NCBI GenBank assembly: GCA_029948255.1
Contig: JALIZF010001828.1
Span: 372,001-436,000, forward strand
Direction: 5' to 3'
From: Telmatactis stephensoni
Taxonomy: Eukaryota; Cnidaria; Anthozoa; Actiniaria; Isophelliidae
DNA: 64,000 nt
The notes below the pieces were generated by a model. That model worked only from the letters and a program-made list of their open reading frames with translations. It had not been told where the DNA came from and did not search any database. Positions 1-10,929 of the stretch are shown one piece after another. How positions within the stretch are numbered: position 1 is the stretch's first letter; every line of letters begins with the position of its first letter. A program made the translations under genes and the position numbers.

Positions 1-543
1 AACGTGCATAAAAGTTTTTTTTTAAGTCATCAATCCCAAATCAAAGAGAAAAGATCAAATATAGGTACAAGAGACTTTTTGATATCATTTTCTGGCCAGG
101 GTCTTTACCTTGAAGTGCTTTCCTTGTTGTCTTTTCGAAGCATACTGGTCCTTGTTTCACGCTCAATGCAGACGATTCTTGATTTATTTCCAACTTTGGC
201 TAGATTTTTAAGCAGCTTTACTGAAGGCATCTTCACGAAACGAAGAATACACGATCCTCAATGACTTATTCATTATGAGGAATTTTTTTAAACTACGAAT
301 CCAACTAAAAAGTCGTTCAACTTTGAAAATATCCTCTGTGTCTTTCGTCTTTCGAGCAGTTTTTGAAACGACACCAGGCTCGAAAAAAATTCAAACGTAC
401 GGTTTTTTTCGCTTTAACCTGTCAAGATTGGCACAGATTAATGTTCATCAAAATCGCTAAATTTTTACGAGGTTTCGAGAATACTATTTTTAAGCTTTGC
501 AAGTTAAAGCTGCAAGGAAACTTGTAAATTTTCAGTTTTCAAA
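1..543. other. No feature recognised
   Basis: Low-complexity, AT-rich sequence. The open frames here have no recognisable domain, no good splice context and no repeat structure that I can see. Confidence 0.5.
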
Positions 544-800
544 GTGTCAGCGCGCGTCAAGTTGGCGCCAAAAAGCAATCAGCCAATCAGCATCGCGATG
601 TACACGGACGTACGGACGTATGTATGTATGTACGGACGGACGTACAGCCGTTGGGCTCCCTGTGTGTCCATGAAAAATCAACTCGATGGGTTACCATTTT
701 TTCTTAGGTATGGTGCTCCGCTCGCGCGGGCCTTCGGCCCGCGCGGGAGCTCCGCTAAAAAAACATCTTTACATGGCTTATTTTCATGATATGGCTTTGC
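544..800. repeat. Hairpin-rich dispersed repeat
   Basis: A stretch of ACGTACGGACG-type self-complementary repeats (about 600-650) is followed by a strong GC hairpin at about 717-757, with arms of the form CGCGCGGGCC / GGCCCGCGCG and a TTC loop. Similar GGGCC-loop-GGCCC hairpins recur at about 42015-42062 and 56229-56247. The hairpin is seen directly; that it is a transposon terminus is inference. Confidence 0.5.
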
Positions 801-1813
801 TATGGGTTCTTTGATTAATTGCAACATATTGTATAAATACTAACAAATCTACTGTCGGCGTAGGATATATCAAATCTTCGTTAGTTTGCAGAGCAATTTT
901 TGTATGCGAAAGTTCGCTCGCTCTCGACCAATCAGATTCACCATAGAAATAGCATCAAACGGGGTATATGATTGTCAAAAGACCGAATAGGCGGGATTCC
1001 TTCTCTTACCTCATCTTTTCTTGACTCTATATATTGCTTGTTTGAAATGTAGATTCTATTCTAAACCCATTGTTTCTGAGCTCTTTAACATCATTTCTAT
1101 TGATAACTCTGATTTGACAATCATTTTTCACGTATCTGCCAATGTCTTCTTAGAATTATAACTAGTTTCCAGGGTCTTGCACCATGGCAAAAAACGCCTT
1201 TTTGATTTTTGTCAAACAAGCGAGATCCTACGTGAAACAGTATTTTAAAATCATTAATTTAGAAAGTTACATAGCACCGAGGAACTAGCCAAATTGGAAG
1301 TTGATGTATATTTCATAAATTTGATGATTTGATTTAGAAATTGTTGATAAATAGTGCGGAAAGTTGTAAATAGTGTGATCCGCTGCGATTTTAAGTCAAA
1401 AGTGCGAGTAAGCTAGGAATCGCACCCTCGCATTTATCAGATGCCTCGCATATACAAAGTCAGTTTTAGCATTAGTTTATAGAAGTACTCACTTAAACTC
1501 CAAGTAGCTTCAGGATAAAGTGTAAACAAATACAAAACGCTTAATACCATCCAAGGTTTCATATTCCTAAAATGAAAATTCATTATAATGTTTGGAATGT
1601 ATAAATAAATCAATTATAAAATATATAATCATTTCATAGGAGTACCTCCATGTAGTGTTTTCTATATGCTGGCACTCACACTCAATACCTCTACACTATA
1701 GTATTTTGCATACACCAATCAACTCACATGTTGATTTATTGTAAAGAAGGAGGGGGGGAAATCAGAGAACCCGGAGCTAGAAAAAATAATAGGGACATCA
1801 CCTCTTTCCTGTT
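801..1813. other. No feature recognised
   Basis: No coding exon, tRNA-like box or paired inverted repeat was found. The sequence is AT-rich and unremarkable. Confidence 0.5.
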
Positions 1814-2163
1814 CTAGTCCAACGGCGTTCTTCGAAACACATTTCAGCGACCAACAACAATACTACGCTAAATCTATTCGCCAGCTTAAAAACTTTTGAC
1901 ATGAAGTAGTTTGGCAATAATTCTTTCAAATTTTCATATTAGTTCGCCCCACTCTGAACGATTTTACTTATCGAAAATCCTCTGAAGTAATAATTCCGGA
2001 AAATATCGATTCTCAGCATATGCGTCAAAAAACGCAGACATTTTATTTTCCGATCGGCTTCAGTAATTTTGCCAACTAATCAGAATGCTTCAAAAACTGC
2101 CCTGGACAGATCGAGCCTTTTGTTCTTCAGTGCTGACCAAGAAGAGCGCAGCCTTTCGTAGGA
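1814..2163. mobile_element. Diverged copy of the 36637-37360 inverted-repeat element
   Basis: This stretch aligns by eye with 36992-37355. Both run from a TAGTCCAACGGC block, through ATGAAGTAGT and TTTTACTTATCGAAAATC, to an end near GAGCCTTT...GACCAAGA. The left inverted repeat seen in the other copy is missing here, so this is a decayed or truncated member with no coding capacity. Confidence 0.6.
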
Positions 2164-3050
2164 GAATGAAGATAATCGAATTCACCAAAACATGGACGCA
2201 AACACATTTGAACTTTCGATGTTCTAGTGATTGTTCAAACGAACAAAAGCAATCAAAGTTCTCCATTTTTATAATCTTGACTTAAAATAGGAATAGCAGT
2301 TAACTATTAATATCAATATGCTTCCACTGTTTGACAAAAAAATTCCTCATTTTGATAACTCGATCAGTTGTTTAAAAATAAGTGATTAATTGCTTATCTA
2401 GAAGATACTTTAATCATCGAACAAAATTGAAGCAGTCTAGGAGATTTTATTCGATTGACTTAGAAAATCGAATTCATACTAAAACGTCCCAGCTCGATTA
2501 TGCTCCAACGACTACCGAACTAATCATAAAACGATAAGAATGCGACGTCTGACTAGTTTGATTGAATTTTTGTTGGGTTAGTTCGATTGGTTAAGTCCTG
2601 TCAACGGAAAGCAAATGATTGGATAGCAAACGAGGTGACAGAAACGTTTTCACCGATTTATATCCAATGCGTTATGTTAAGTACATCATTACCCGACGAG
2701 CGTAGCCCCGACGTGGCAGAGATTGCCTTCTCTTGGTCTTCTTGTTTGTCGTCGTGCCAAAATGCAGATAGGTCTCTACGTACATCACATGCCCATCGCT
2801 ACTAATTGGGCATCTCGGACGCCAAAAAATAAAACAAAAACAGCAAAACAAAAACAAAAAAAATATAAAACACGAAAGCCTTCTAAATGGAGCCGTTTGT
2901 TGAGGCTGTTGCCGCTCGTTTGGGTGAAGGTGCGACATAGGAAGCAAGCCTGGAAACTTGGAACGAACTCCACCTCTCCTAAAGCAGAAGGGTTTGGAAA
3001 CCCTAGACGCTGGAACGTTCTACTCGCTGTTTGTAGTTGAATACCATTGT
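2164..3050. other. No certain feature
   Basis: AT-rich sequence with an A-rich run near 2825-2870. Short overlapping frames on both strands show no family signature. The region precedes the candidate exon at 3051. Confidence 0.4.
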
Positions 3051-3201
3051 ATGTCTTCAAACGGGAAAGCAATGGCGTTAGGAAAGAACATCATCCCCGC
3101 AACGTACGAAGAGATTCGCGAGCTAGGTGAAAACGGACTCCTTTTGCAGGCTATGGAGATGCAAGAGCCAGAGCAGCGATACCGATTGCTTATCGTCGTG
3201 G
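3051..3201 (+). CDS. Putative first coding exon of an unidentified gene
   Basis: I do not recognise this protein. The frame from the ATG at 3051 gives about 50 residues of non-repetitive, charged, coding-like sequence (for example TYEEIRELGENGLLLQAMEM). It ends at a good splice donor (GTGG|GTAAGG). The upstream frame is also open, so the start is a guess. A phase-compatible acceptor and short second exon lie at 4253. The roughly 1 kb intron between them would hold an inverted-repeat transposon and a TTTGC microsatellite, which is common in introns here. Splice-site quality and phase agreement support it; the lack of a recognised family argues caution. Confidence 0.35.
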
Positions 3202-3297
3202 GTAAGGCTCCTTCACCGCCATGAGATCCCATTTCAGAAGATAAATGATGATAATGATAATAATCTTTGATTATATTCGGATTTCAGAGTAAGAGTA

Positions 3298-3815
3298 GCA
3301 AACACTTATTGACTGGGACCGAGGGAAACAGTATGTTTTGTGGTCCCGAGACCGCCAATGTTTCCCGAGGCGGAGTTTTGTTATATACCAACTGTCAAAG
3401 GACACAATATAATGCAAAACGTCGCTGCCTACAGTTAAAGTTTTTAATCAAAATTCACACATGCAAAACTGACCTTTTTTTCACACATAGTTTTTCGGAG
3501 AATTGTTGCAGCTCTTTTGGTGACATTCCTGGTTGGTTATCATCTTTTTCTCGGAATAAATGTTTTATATTGGTCTTAAGTTTGACAGTAGACACGAGTT
3601 TTGCCACATGCATGTCCGAATGAATGAATTTGTAAACGTCAAAAGGCCAAAAGGCCAAAACTTCCGGTTTTGTTATTACCGGTCAATAAAACTCACTGTT
3701 GCCCGCTGAGAGTTGTCGCTAAGGAAACAGCAAAATTTGTTGACGTTCACGTGATGCGCTCTCGCTCAATCAGAGCACGGAAAAATTGACTTTGACAGTT
3801 GGTATATATAACAAA
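3298..3815. mobile_element. Inverted-repeat element, copy a
   Basis: The copy has two parts. The first is an approximately 80-bp inverted-repeat head (ACTTATTGACTGGGACC) starting at 3303. The second is an approximately 435-bp element running from TTGTTATATACCAACTGTC (3380) to its inverse GACAGTTGGTATATATAAC (about 3813). It is homologous to the copies at 4715-5251 and 5252-5802. A 67-residue minus frame recurs in all three copies, but substitutions between copies are mostly amino-acid changing, so I treat it as non-coding. Confidence 0.75.
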
Positions 3816-3954
3816 TGCTAATATCTCCGAGTTGCACACTCATAATGATAATACTACTTTATCAGGAAGAAAACAAATGAAGACTGAAGTGTTTTTCCAA
3901 TCTGAATCACTATCTCTACATTAAATATTTTGCTTAAAACACTCAACTTACATG

Positions 3955-4085
3955 GTTTTTTGTTTGTTTGTTGTTTTGTTTGTTTATTGTTGTTTTGTTT
4001 TTTGTTGTTGTTTCTTTGCTTTGCTTTGCTTTGCTTTGCTTTGCTTTGCTTTGCTTTGCTTTGCTTTGCTTTGCTTTGCTTTGTA
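3955..4085. repeat. (TTTGC)n microsatellite with TTTG-rich lead
   Basis: About fourteen uninterrupted CTTTG/TTTGC units span about 4014-4083, preceded by irregular TGTTTG sequence. The repeat is seen directly, and the long phenylalanine/leucine/cysteine frames across it are artefacts. Confidence 0.95.
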
Positions 4086-4252
4086 CTAATACCGCGTGAG
4101 TCGTTACGTAAGCGTACGTGTCGGTAATAAGTTGATAAGTTAATTCAAATATCCCCTAAATAATCAAGAAAAACCAGAGTTAGGAAAAGAAAGCCTTCCT
4201 ATTCCTCTCTCGTTTGGCTCGTCTAATATTTCTCTTTGATTTCTTCGAACAG

Positions 4253-4281
4253 GTCACGCAGAATGTCAGTTTACCGTGGAG
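4253..4281 (+). CDS. Putative second exon joined to 3051-3201
   Basis: A pyrimidine-rich acceptor (TTTGATTTCTTCGAACAG) precedes 29 bases that complete the split codon left by the exon ending at 3201 and continue the frame as GHAECQFTVE, up to a good donor (GAG|GTAAGC). If the donor is not used, the frame stops at 4294-4296 after four more codons. No later exon was found. Phase agreement and two consensus splice sites are the only evidence. Confidence 0.3.
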
Positions 4282-4714
4282 GTAAGCAAGTCTTAGCAGG
4301 TCTGCAGAGAACGAACAAGACCGCAGACCGCCTACAACGCAGGATACATTGGAACTGGCAAGACCGCTGTTACTATAGATATCGCAGCCCGAGCACGAGC
4401 GCTGTAGCGGAACTGACACACTAAAAACTGCTACGTCACGACACATTGTTGATCAATTTCATTTAGAATAGATCGTTATGATGGAGTCACGTGTTCCTTG
4501 CTTAAGATTTGAGTGGAGGGGAGGTCCCTTTCGGTTTAGGAGAGGGGGAGGGGCTGTCTTGGTGTGCTTACCAAAGCTTTCCATATTTTAGGGTGAGGGC
4601 TAGTTAGTCGATCTTCCTCAATACTGGGAAAATGGGCTGGAAGGCTCGGTGGACTGTCGAAGCCGGCAATCCGGTTTCTTTGAACTCCCCTAGTCCCTCT
4701 TCTCGGGTGTGTTA

Positions 4715-5802
4715 CACTTACCGACTGGGACCGAGGGAAACACTGGCGGTCTCGGAACCACAAAACATACTGCTTTCCCAAGGTCCCAGTCAATAAGTGT
4801 TTTGTTATATACCAACTGTCAAAGGACAAAATAAAAAGCAAAACGTCGCTGCCTACAGTTAAAGTTTTTAATCAAAATTCACACAAAACTGACCTTTTTT
4901 CACACATAGTTTTTCGGAGAATTGTTGCAGCTCGTTTGGTGACACTCCTGGTTGGTTATCATCTTTTTCTCGGAATAAATGTTGTATATTGGTCTTAGAA
5001 GTTTGACAATAAACACGAGTTTTGCCTCGATGCATGTCCGAATGAATGAATTTGTAAACGCGCACTGCCAATTAACGTGCCTTCAAAGCTCAATCAACTT
5101 CCGGTTTTGTTATTACCGGTTAATAAAACACACTGTTGCCCGCTGAGAGTTGTTGCTGGGGAAACAGCAAAATTTGTTGACGTTCACGTGATGCTCTCTC
5201 GCCCAATCAGAGCACGGAAAAAATTGACTTTGACAGTTGGTGTATAACAACTAACACTTACTGACTGGGACCGAGGGAAACATTGGCGGTCTCGGGACCA
5301 CAAAACATACTGCTTTCCCAAGGTCCCAATTAATAAGGGTTTTGTTATATACCAACTGTCTAATAACAAAACAAAAAAATAAACGTTTTAACGTCGTTGC
5401 CTACAGTTCAAATTTTTAATCAAAATTCACACAAAACTGACCTTTTTTCACACATAGTATTTCGGAGAATTGTTGCAGCTCGTTTGGTGACACTCCTGGT
5501 TGGTTATCATCATTTTCTCGGAATAAATGTTGTATATTGGTCCTAGAAGTTTGACAATAAACACGAGTTTTGCCTCGATGCATGTCCGAATGAATGAATT
5601 TGTAAACGCGCACTGCCAATTAACGTGCCTTCAAAGCTCAATCAACTTCCGATTTTGTTATTACCGGTCAATAAAACACACTAGCTGTTGCCCGCTGAGA
5701 GTTGTTGCTGGGGAAACAGCAAAATTTGTTGACGTTCACGTGATGAGCTCTCGCCCAATCAGAGCACAGAAAAATTGACTTTGGCAGTTGGTATATAACA
5801 AA
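4715..5802. mobile_element. Two tandem copies (b, c) of the inverted-repeat element
   Basis: Units 4715-5251 and 5252-5802 each consist of an approximately 85-bp palindromic head (CTTACTGACTGGGACCGAGG ... GGTCCCAGTCAATAAGTG) followed by a TTATATACCAACTGTC ... GACAGTTGGTATATAAC body. They are strongly similar to each other and to copy a. The head-to-tail arrangement suggests duplication of a composite unit or repeated insertion at the same target. No transposase is present, so they are non-autonomous. Confidence 0.75.
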
Positions 5803-6699
5803 TATCGATATTAGCATTTCCTTTGGTTACCTTTTTAATCAGCCTCTGCTCCTCTAATAAACTTCCGACCGATAGAGGACGGGCCCGCCACTTAGGGCAT
5901 CACCCCTGAAACAAAGTACGTAAATTATTTGTGCAAATACAAGTAGTCACAACGTATAAGCATATAAAATCTTGTTACAGCGGTTTGCCAAAACCAAAAA
6001 TTTGAACAACCCTTCTACTCAACCCCCATACATATAGAGCGGATACACTATGGGCAATTGGCGCTATCTTAAAGAAAGATACTGAGATGAAAACCTAGCA
6101 AACAAGACAATTTTCTAGTTTACACATGCTAATTTTGCAAAGATTGGATTACTTTTTCTGGATAGAAGAAATTACCCATAATCCACCCAAAATTAATTTG
6201 AGGAGCTCAGAGCCTTTGTAATTCAAACAAACAAAAACAAAACAAAAAACGTAAATACTCGCACTCATTACAAAAGCTGTAGATTGACGTGATGCAGTTG
6301 TTGGTGTAGCATCGGCTCGATCCATTGAATATTTTTTGTTTGTTCTTATTTGTTTGTTTTTGTTGTTTATGTGTATATATTGTAATTTCTTCGCTATACT
6401 CTGTACTTTAGCAACTGACGATGGCATTCGGAACTGCTGAAACATGTCTTGCAAAAATTTCAGAAGCGTCGTGTTGTCTCTTGAAATTATGATGCATTTA
6501 CTACTATCATTCATTCATACTTAAATCGGTTTCCTTTGTTCTCCGCGAGTCTACAAATAACTAACACCTGCTAACAGGTTTACCTCTCAGTGAGGTTTGA
6601 TGACTGGTTAAATAATAAAAATAGTTCAATTCGGCTTTTTCAAAAATTAAAATTCTCACAGACAGTGTTTCTGAAAGCCTTATTCGGCAGGAGGATAGG
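5803..6699. other. No feature recognised
   Basis: AT-rich sequence with short AACAAAA and TGTTTGTTT runs. No exon-like frame or inverted repeat was recognised. Confidence 0.5.
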
Positions 6700-6838
6700 C
6701 TATTGCAGTTGTGTGTTTTATCGGGATTGTTATTACCCTGTATAGTTTTTTTTTTTTTTGATATCTCGACAACGTTTCAGCGTTACTTCGTACATCCTCT
6801 TCAGGACTTTTGTTGTTGTTGTTGTTGTTGTTGTTGTT

Positions 6839-6869
<31 letters not shown>

Positions 6870-7096
6870 ACTGAGTGCTTGATTCAGAAATGGTTTCCAA
6901 TAATAATCTATCTCTGCGTAAATATGTATCTTGATATTAAAATGAATTTGCACGCACGCAGAGATAGTTTCTTGAGTCAAACACTCAGTCAACAAAAACA
7001 CCTGAAGGGGACGTATCAAGTAAAGTCGAAACGTTTTCGAGAGATCATAAAACTATGCAGGGTAATAACAATCCTGATCAAACACACAACTGCAAG
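6700..7096. mobile_element. Inverted pair of Penelope-like termini with hammerhead-like cores
   Basis: Left arm (about 6700-6890) and right arm (about 6960-7096) are inverted copies: TTGCAGTTGTGTGTTT at 6703 answers AAACACACAACTGCA at about 7080. Each arm carries a CTGAAG(A/G)...GAAACG motif: on the minus strand CTGAAGA at 6804-6798 and GAAAC at 6778-6774, on the plus strand CTGAAGG at 7002 and GAAACG at 7028. This resembles the conserved core of hammerhead ribozymes known from Penelope-like retroelements. A (TTG)n run (6810-6868) has expanded in the left arm. I could not pair a convincing stem I. Confidence 0.45.
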
Positions 7097-7373
7097 TCAA
7101 ATTTTCTTTCAGCGGGCACTTCAATGAATTAACTGTAGACGTACAACTGACACGCTCATTTGTCATCGCGCATCCTTTCACTCTATGTATTTGAATTTGT
7201 CCAAATGGACTTGGGTACAAGGACAAGGGAGTAACGAAGAGGAATTTTCCTTCTCTTTTCATTTCGCCATTCCTTTCCCTTCTCTTTCCATCCCTCTCAG
7301 GTTCAAAAATTCAAATATAACTTCCTTCATTCTATATGTCGGTCAGACAAATTTTATTATTAACTGTAAGCTG

Positions 7374-9165
7374 TTAAGGTGGCTCGACTGGGTTTTGTTT
7401 GAGGCGCATCTCCCGCTGTTTGATCGCAAAATGCGTCTTGGTCAAAAACCTAATTTCAAAAAAGTCATAGAAAGTCTAAAAATAGTTTCAAGTTTCTTTT
7501 GACGCTTAAATCATTATGATCGGAGCTACCAATAATTCATAGTGACGGCATTGATATTGTTACAAACATGAATTTTTTTTAGACAGAATAAATTAAAGTT
7601 TTGTACAAAACCGCGTATTTATTTGTTCATAGAATCCAGATCAATAGAAAGAATAGGTTAAGGTTTCTAAGGAAGCCTTTTTGAATAAAACGCGCTTGAA
7701 CTTTTAACCCCCAAAATGGTAAAGAATTTAAATAATTTAGTTCACTTGGCAAAAAAACCTTACTTGAAGGACTTAGAAAAAGCTTCTTTTGAGCTTATTT
7801 TGTCGACGCACTCTTTAATTATTTGTTTGGAGACATAGCAGAAAATTGCTTTGCGCGATTTTGAGAAATACGCATTTAGGTCTTGTTGATTGAGCTGCGT
7901 CTTCTCATCGTGGTTTATCATTTCACTTACCTTTATAAAAAGCTAGAAAACTTCAAATTCCCTCGATGAATTTTTTTCTCCCTTCAGTTTCAGCATTTTT
8001 ACCTAGTTGGTTCTTAACTCTTCACAGTTAAAATACATTTGTCAATACAAAGTAAACGGTCTAGAAACGAAATTTGCGTTTTTATAATTTATAATGTTCT
8101 ATGGCTACGAAATGTGTAGGCAAAAATGCTGATACTGAAGTAAGAAAACTGCGATTCATCGAGGTAATCATAAGTTTTCTAGCTTTTTATAAAAAATTAG
8201 TGAAATTATAAACAAAAGATGAAAAGGTACGCAGCTCTATCAACTTGACCTAAATTTGTATTTTTCAAAATCACGCAAAGGAATTTATCTCCTATTTCTC
8301 CAAACGAACAAAGAAATAGTGCGTCGACAAAATAAGCTCAAAAGAAGCTTTTTAATTTGCGTTTTTGGCTAAGTAAATTGAATTCTTTGAATTCTTTACT
8401 TTTTCAGTTGTTGCATAAAAGTCAAAGCGTGTTTTATCGGAAAACGCTTCCATAAAATACTTTAACAGAGTAACAGGGGAAAACTGGAACTGGATTCTAT
8501 GAACCAATAAACGGGGTTTTAAACAAAACTTTATTTTATCTAAAAATTTCATGTTTGTGGAAGTCGCAATGCCGCCACTATAGATTATTGGTAGTTCCAA
8601 TCATAATGATGTAAACGCCAAAAGAAATTTGAAACTATCCCTAGACTTGCTATGGATTTTATTTCTTTATTCTTTATTCTTTTTTGTTTGTTTGTTTGTT
8701 TTGTTTTTGCTTTTTTGTTAGTTAATTAGTTAGTTAGTTAGTTAGTGAGTGAGTGAGTGAGTGAGTGAGTGAGTTAGTTAGTGAGTGAGTGAGTGAGTTA
8801 GTTAGTTAGTTAGTTTGTTTGTTTGTTTTTCTGTTTGTTTGTTTGTTTGTTTGTTTGTTTGTTTGTTTGTTTGTTTGTTTGTTTGTTTGTTTGTTTGTTT
8901 GTTTGTTTGTTTGTTTGTTTGTTTGTTTGTTTGTTTGTTTGTTTGTTTGTTTGTTTGTTTGTTTGTTTGTTTGTTTGTTTGTTTGTTTGTTTGTTTGTTT
9001 GTTTGTTTGTTTGTTTGTTTGTTTGTTTGTTTGTTTGTTTGTTTGTTTGTTTGTTTGTTTGTTCTGTTGTGTTTTTGCTTGTTTGTTTTTTGGAAATTAG
9101 GTTTTTGGCTTTGCGACCAAACAGCGGAGAGGCGCCTCAAACAAAACCCAGTCGAGCCATCTTAA
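7374..9165. mobile_element. TTAA-flanked long-palindrome element (GGTGGCTCGACTGGG ends)
   Basis: The ends are TTAA|GGTGGCTCGACTGGG (7374) and CCCAGTCGAGCCATC|TTAA (9165), consistent with the TTAA duplication made by piggyBac and Kolobok transposases. Nearly the whole element is an imperfect palindrome: 7378-8040 pairs with 8110-9161, meeting near 8060. The right arm has been enlarged by a (TTTG)n/(TTAG)n microsatellite at about 8670-9066. No transposase frame is present. Confidence 0.85.
8671..9066. repeat. Compound (TTTG)n/(TTAG)n/(GTGA)n microsatellite
   Basis: A TTAG/GTGA tract at about 8718-8812 is followed by an almost perfect TTTG run of about 250 bp. The repeat lies inside the right arm of the palindromic element, so it grew after insertion. 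The polycysteine-leucine-phenylalanine and polyasparagine-lysine-glutamine frames here are translation artefacts. Confidence 0.97.
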
Positions 9166-10929
9166 TTATTAATCATTATTTTGAACGTAAAACAGTATAA
9201 ATTACAATTACCAGAACACTGAATTTTTTGCGTCAAGCTTCAAAAATATGTAAGAGTTAATTATTTCCTTTTCATCCCCCCGCCACCATCCATCACCACC
9301 TACACCATTGAAACCCTCTGAAAAGAATAGCTTTTGTTTTTTGTTTTTGTATTTTGTTGTTTTTGTTGTTGTTGTGCTTTTGTTGTTGTTGTTGTTGTTA
9401 TTATTTTGCTTTTTGTTTTTGTTTGTTGGTTGGTTGGTTGTTTTTGTTTTTCAGTTCCGCTATGCCTTTCAGGTCTCAATTGGGACTTCAATTGAATACA
9501 TTTTTGATGTTTTTCAAAACAATTTTATCTAAAAATGTACAAACAAAGGAAAGGGTAATGTTACGCAACCTTATTGAACGGCCGTATAGACTACGACCGG
9601 TGAATTTGAGGCCAACGGTGCACAATTTACCTCCTCAACTCCTATCATCCCATCAGTGTTCTGTTTTATCAGTGTTTAAAACTATGTAAAGCTATACCGT
9701 TAAAGACGGGAAAAAATAACCACGTAACTATTTTTCTAGGGCGTGCTGCCACATTCGTTATGAACAATGGATTCTCATTTGACCTTTTTACTGGCTTAAA
9801 CTTATTGCTTACTCACCAAAGTTAAAACCCTTGTCTTGGTAAAATTATACCATGCAATGTTAGCTGAAAACAGTTAAAAAACAAAAAGCGCCACTGTTAT
9901 GTCTAAGGCAAATGGTATCCGCACAATAGAAAAAATGTCACTTTTAGTACTAAGCAATCATCCAAAGTTCAGCTTTTCTTTCTATATTTTGAGCACTTCG
10001 TTTTCATAGACTTACCTTAAAGACAAACGGAGATAGAAGATACCGATGAAATTCAATTTTTGCTTGACTAAAACCAAAACGTGTTTAAGCTGAAAAGAGA
10101 ACCTTTACTCTGACACAAATGCTTTACACCTGTTACGCATTTTCTTGTCGGCATCAACTTTTTTTACGTAGTTAGCCGTAATTGGCGCTAAATTTCGACA
10201 TTGAATGATTATGACTTGTCAGTTTTTATTATAGAATATACAAATTCTGTTTCTTGTTTGCGATAAAGAAGAATTAATATTAGCAATTTTATAGACTATA
10301 CTACTACTTACTGTTACTAAACCCACACTTATTTACTATCTTCTTAATATTTCCGGCATTCAAACATCATTATTCTGAGTTTAACAGACCCAGTTTTCCT
10401 GGACTGAAATATAGAAAGGTTTTATTTGCACTCGGAAATAATCCATGATTCTATTTTAACATCTCTTTTATTTAGTACAGTTTCACCTGTGCACATTTCA
10501 GAACGCTTGTGTCTAATAATAATGGCGAGTATGATAACATCAGATAGCTTAAAGGTGACCTTCAGTTGCTCAGTTGGTAGAGTACAAGTGAAAATGATAA
10601 CGATGAAGGAGAAGATAAGACATTCATTTTATACAAGTTGTCATTTTCTAGATTTTTCGTCTCATTCACTTTCAAAGTACTTGCAAAACGTTGTTATTCA
10701 GTATTTCTCGAATATACTAAATGATCTTTCCTAGTGATTCGGGAAAATTACGAGTTGCGGTAAAAACATATATGTTGACAATCATTATCAGTTGTAGCTG
10801 GCAATAACTGACGACTTCGATACAACAAGGTCCTTATATAGGTCTTTGTCTTTTCTAAGTTACTGCTCTTGAGGCGAAGCAACGTAACACGTGTCAGCCT
10901 TTGAATATGTTTTATAATATAGCTTTTTT
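9166..10929. other. No gene recognised; minor repeats
   Basis: A TTTTG/GTT-rich low-complexity stretch lies at about 9330-9460. A tRNA box-A-like string (TTGCTCAGTTGGTAGAG) occurs at about 10567, but no box B follows, so it is not a tRNA gene. Nothing else is recognised. Confidence 0.5.

Noticed and set aside
2672..3232. Overlapping minus-strand frames opposite the 3051 exon
   Set aside because: No domain, no splice context, and they share sequence with an A-rich tract; they look like shadows.
4297..4424. A Walker A-like GYIGTGKT string in one plus frame
   Set aside because: The frame is very short, ends in a stop soon after, lacks other ATPase motifs and would need an 18-nt intron to connect to the preceding exon.
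3455..5619. A 67-residue minus frame (HSDMHRGKTRVYCQT... type) recurring in three repeat copies
   Set aside because: It recurs because the transposon recurs. Differences between copies mostly change amino acids, no domain is recognisable and no start or splice signal is shared.
8802..9200. Long frames of alternating Phe/Val/Cys/Leu or Asn/Lys/Gln/Thr on both strands
   Set aside because: These are direct translations of the TTTG microsatellite.
10560..10590. tRNA box A-like TTGCTCAGTTGGTAGAG
   Set aside because: No box B or cloverleaf follows within the required distance.
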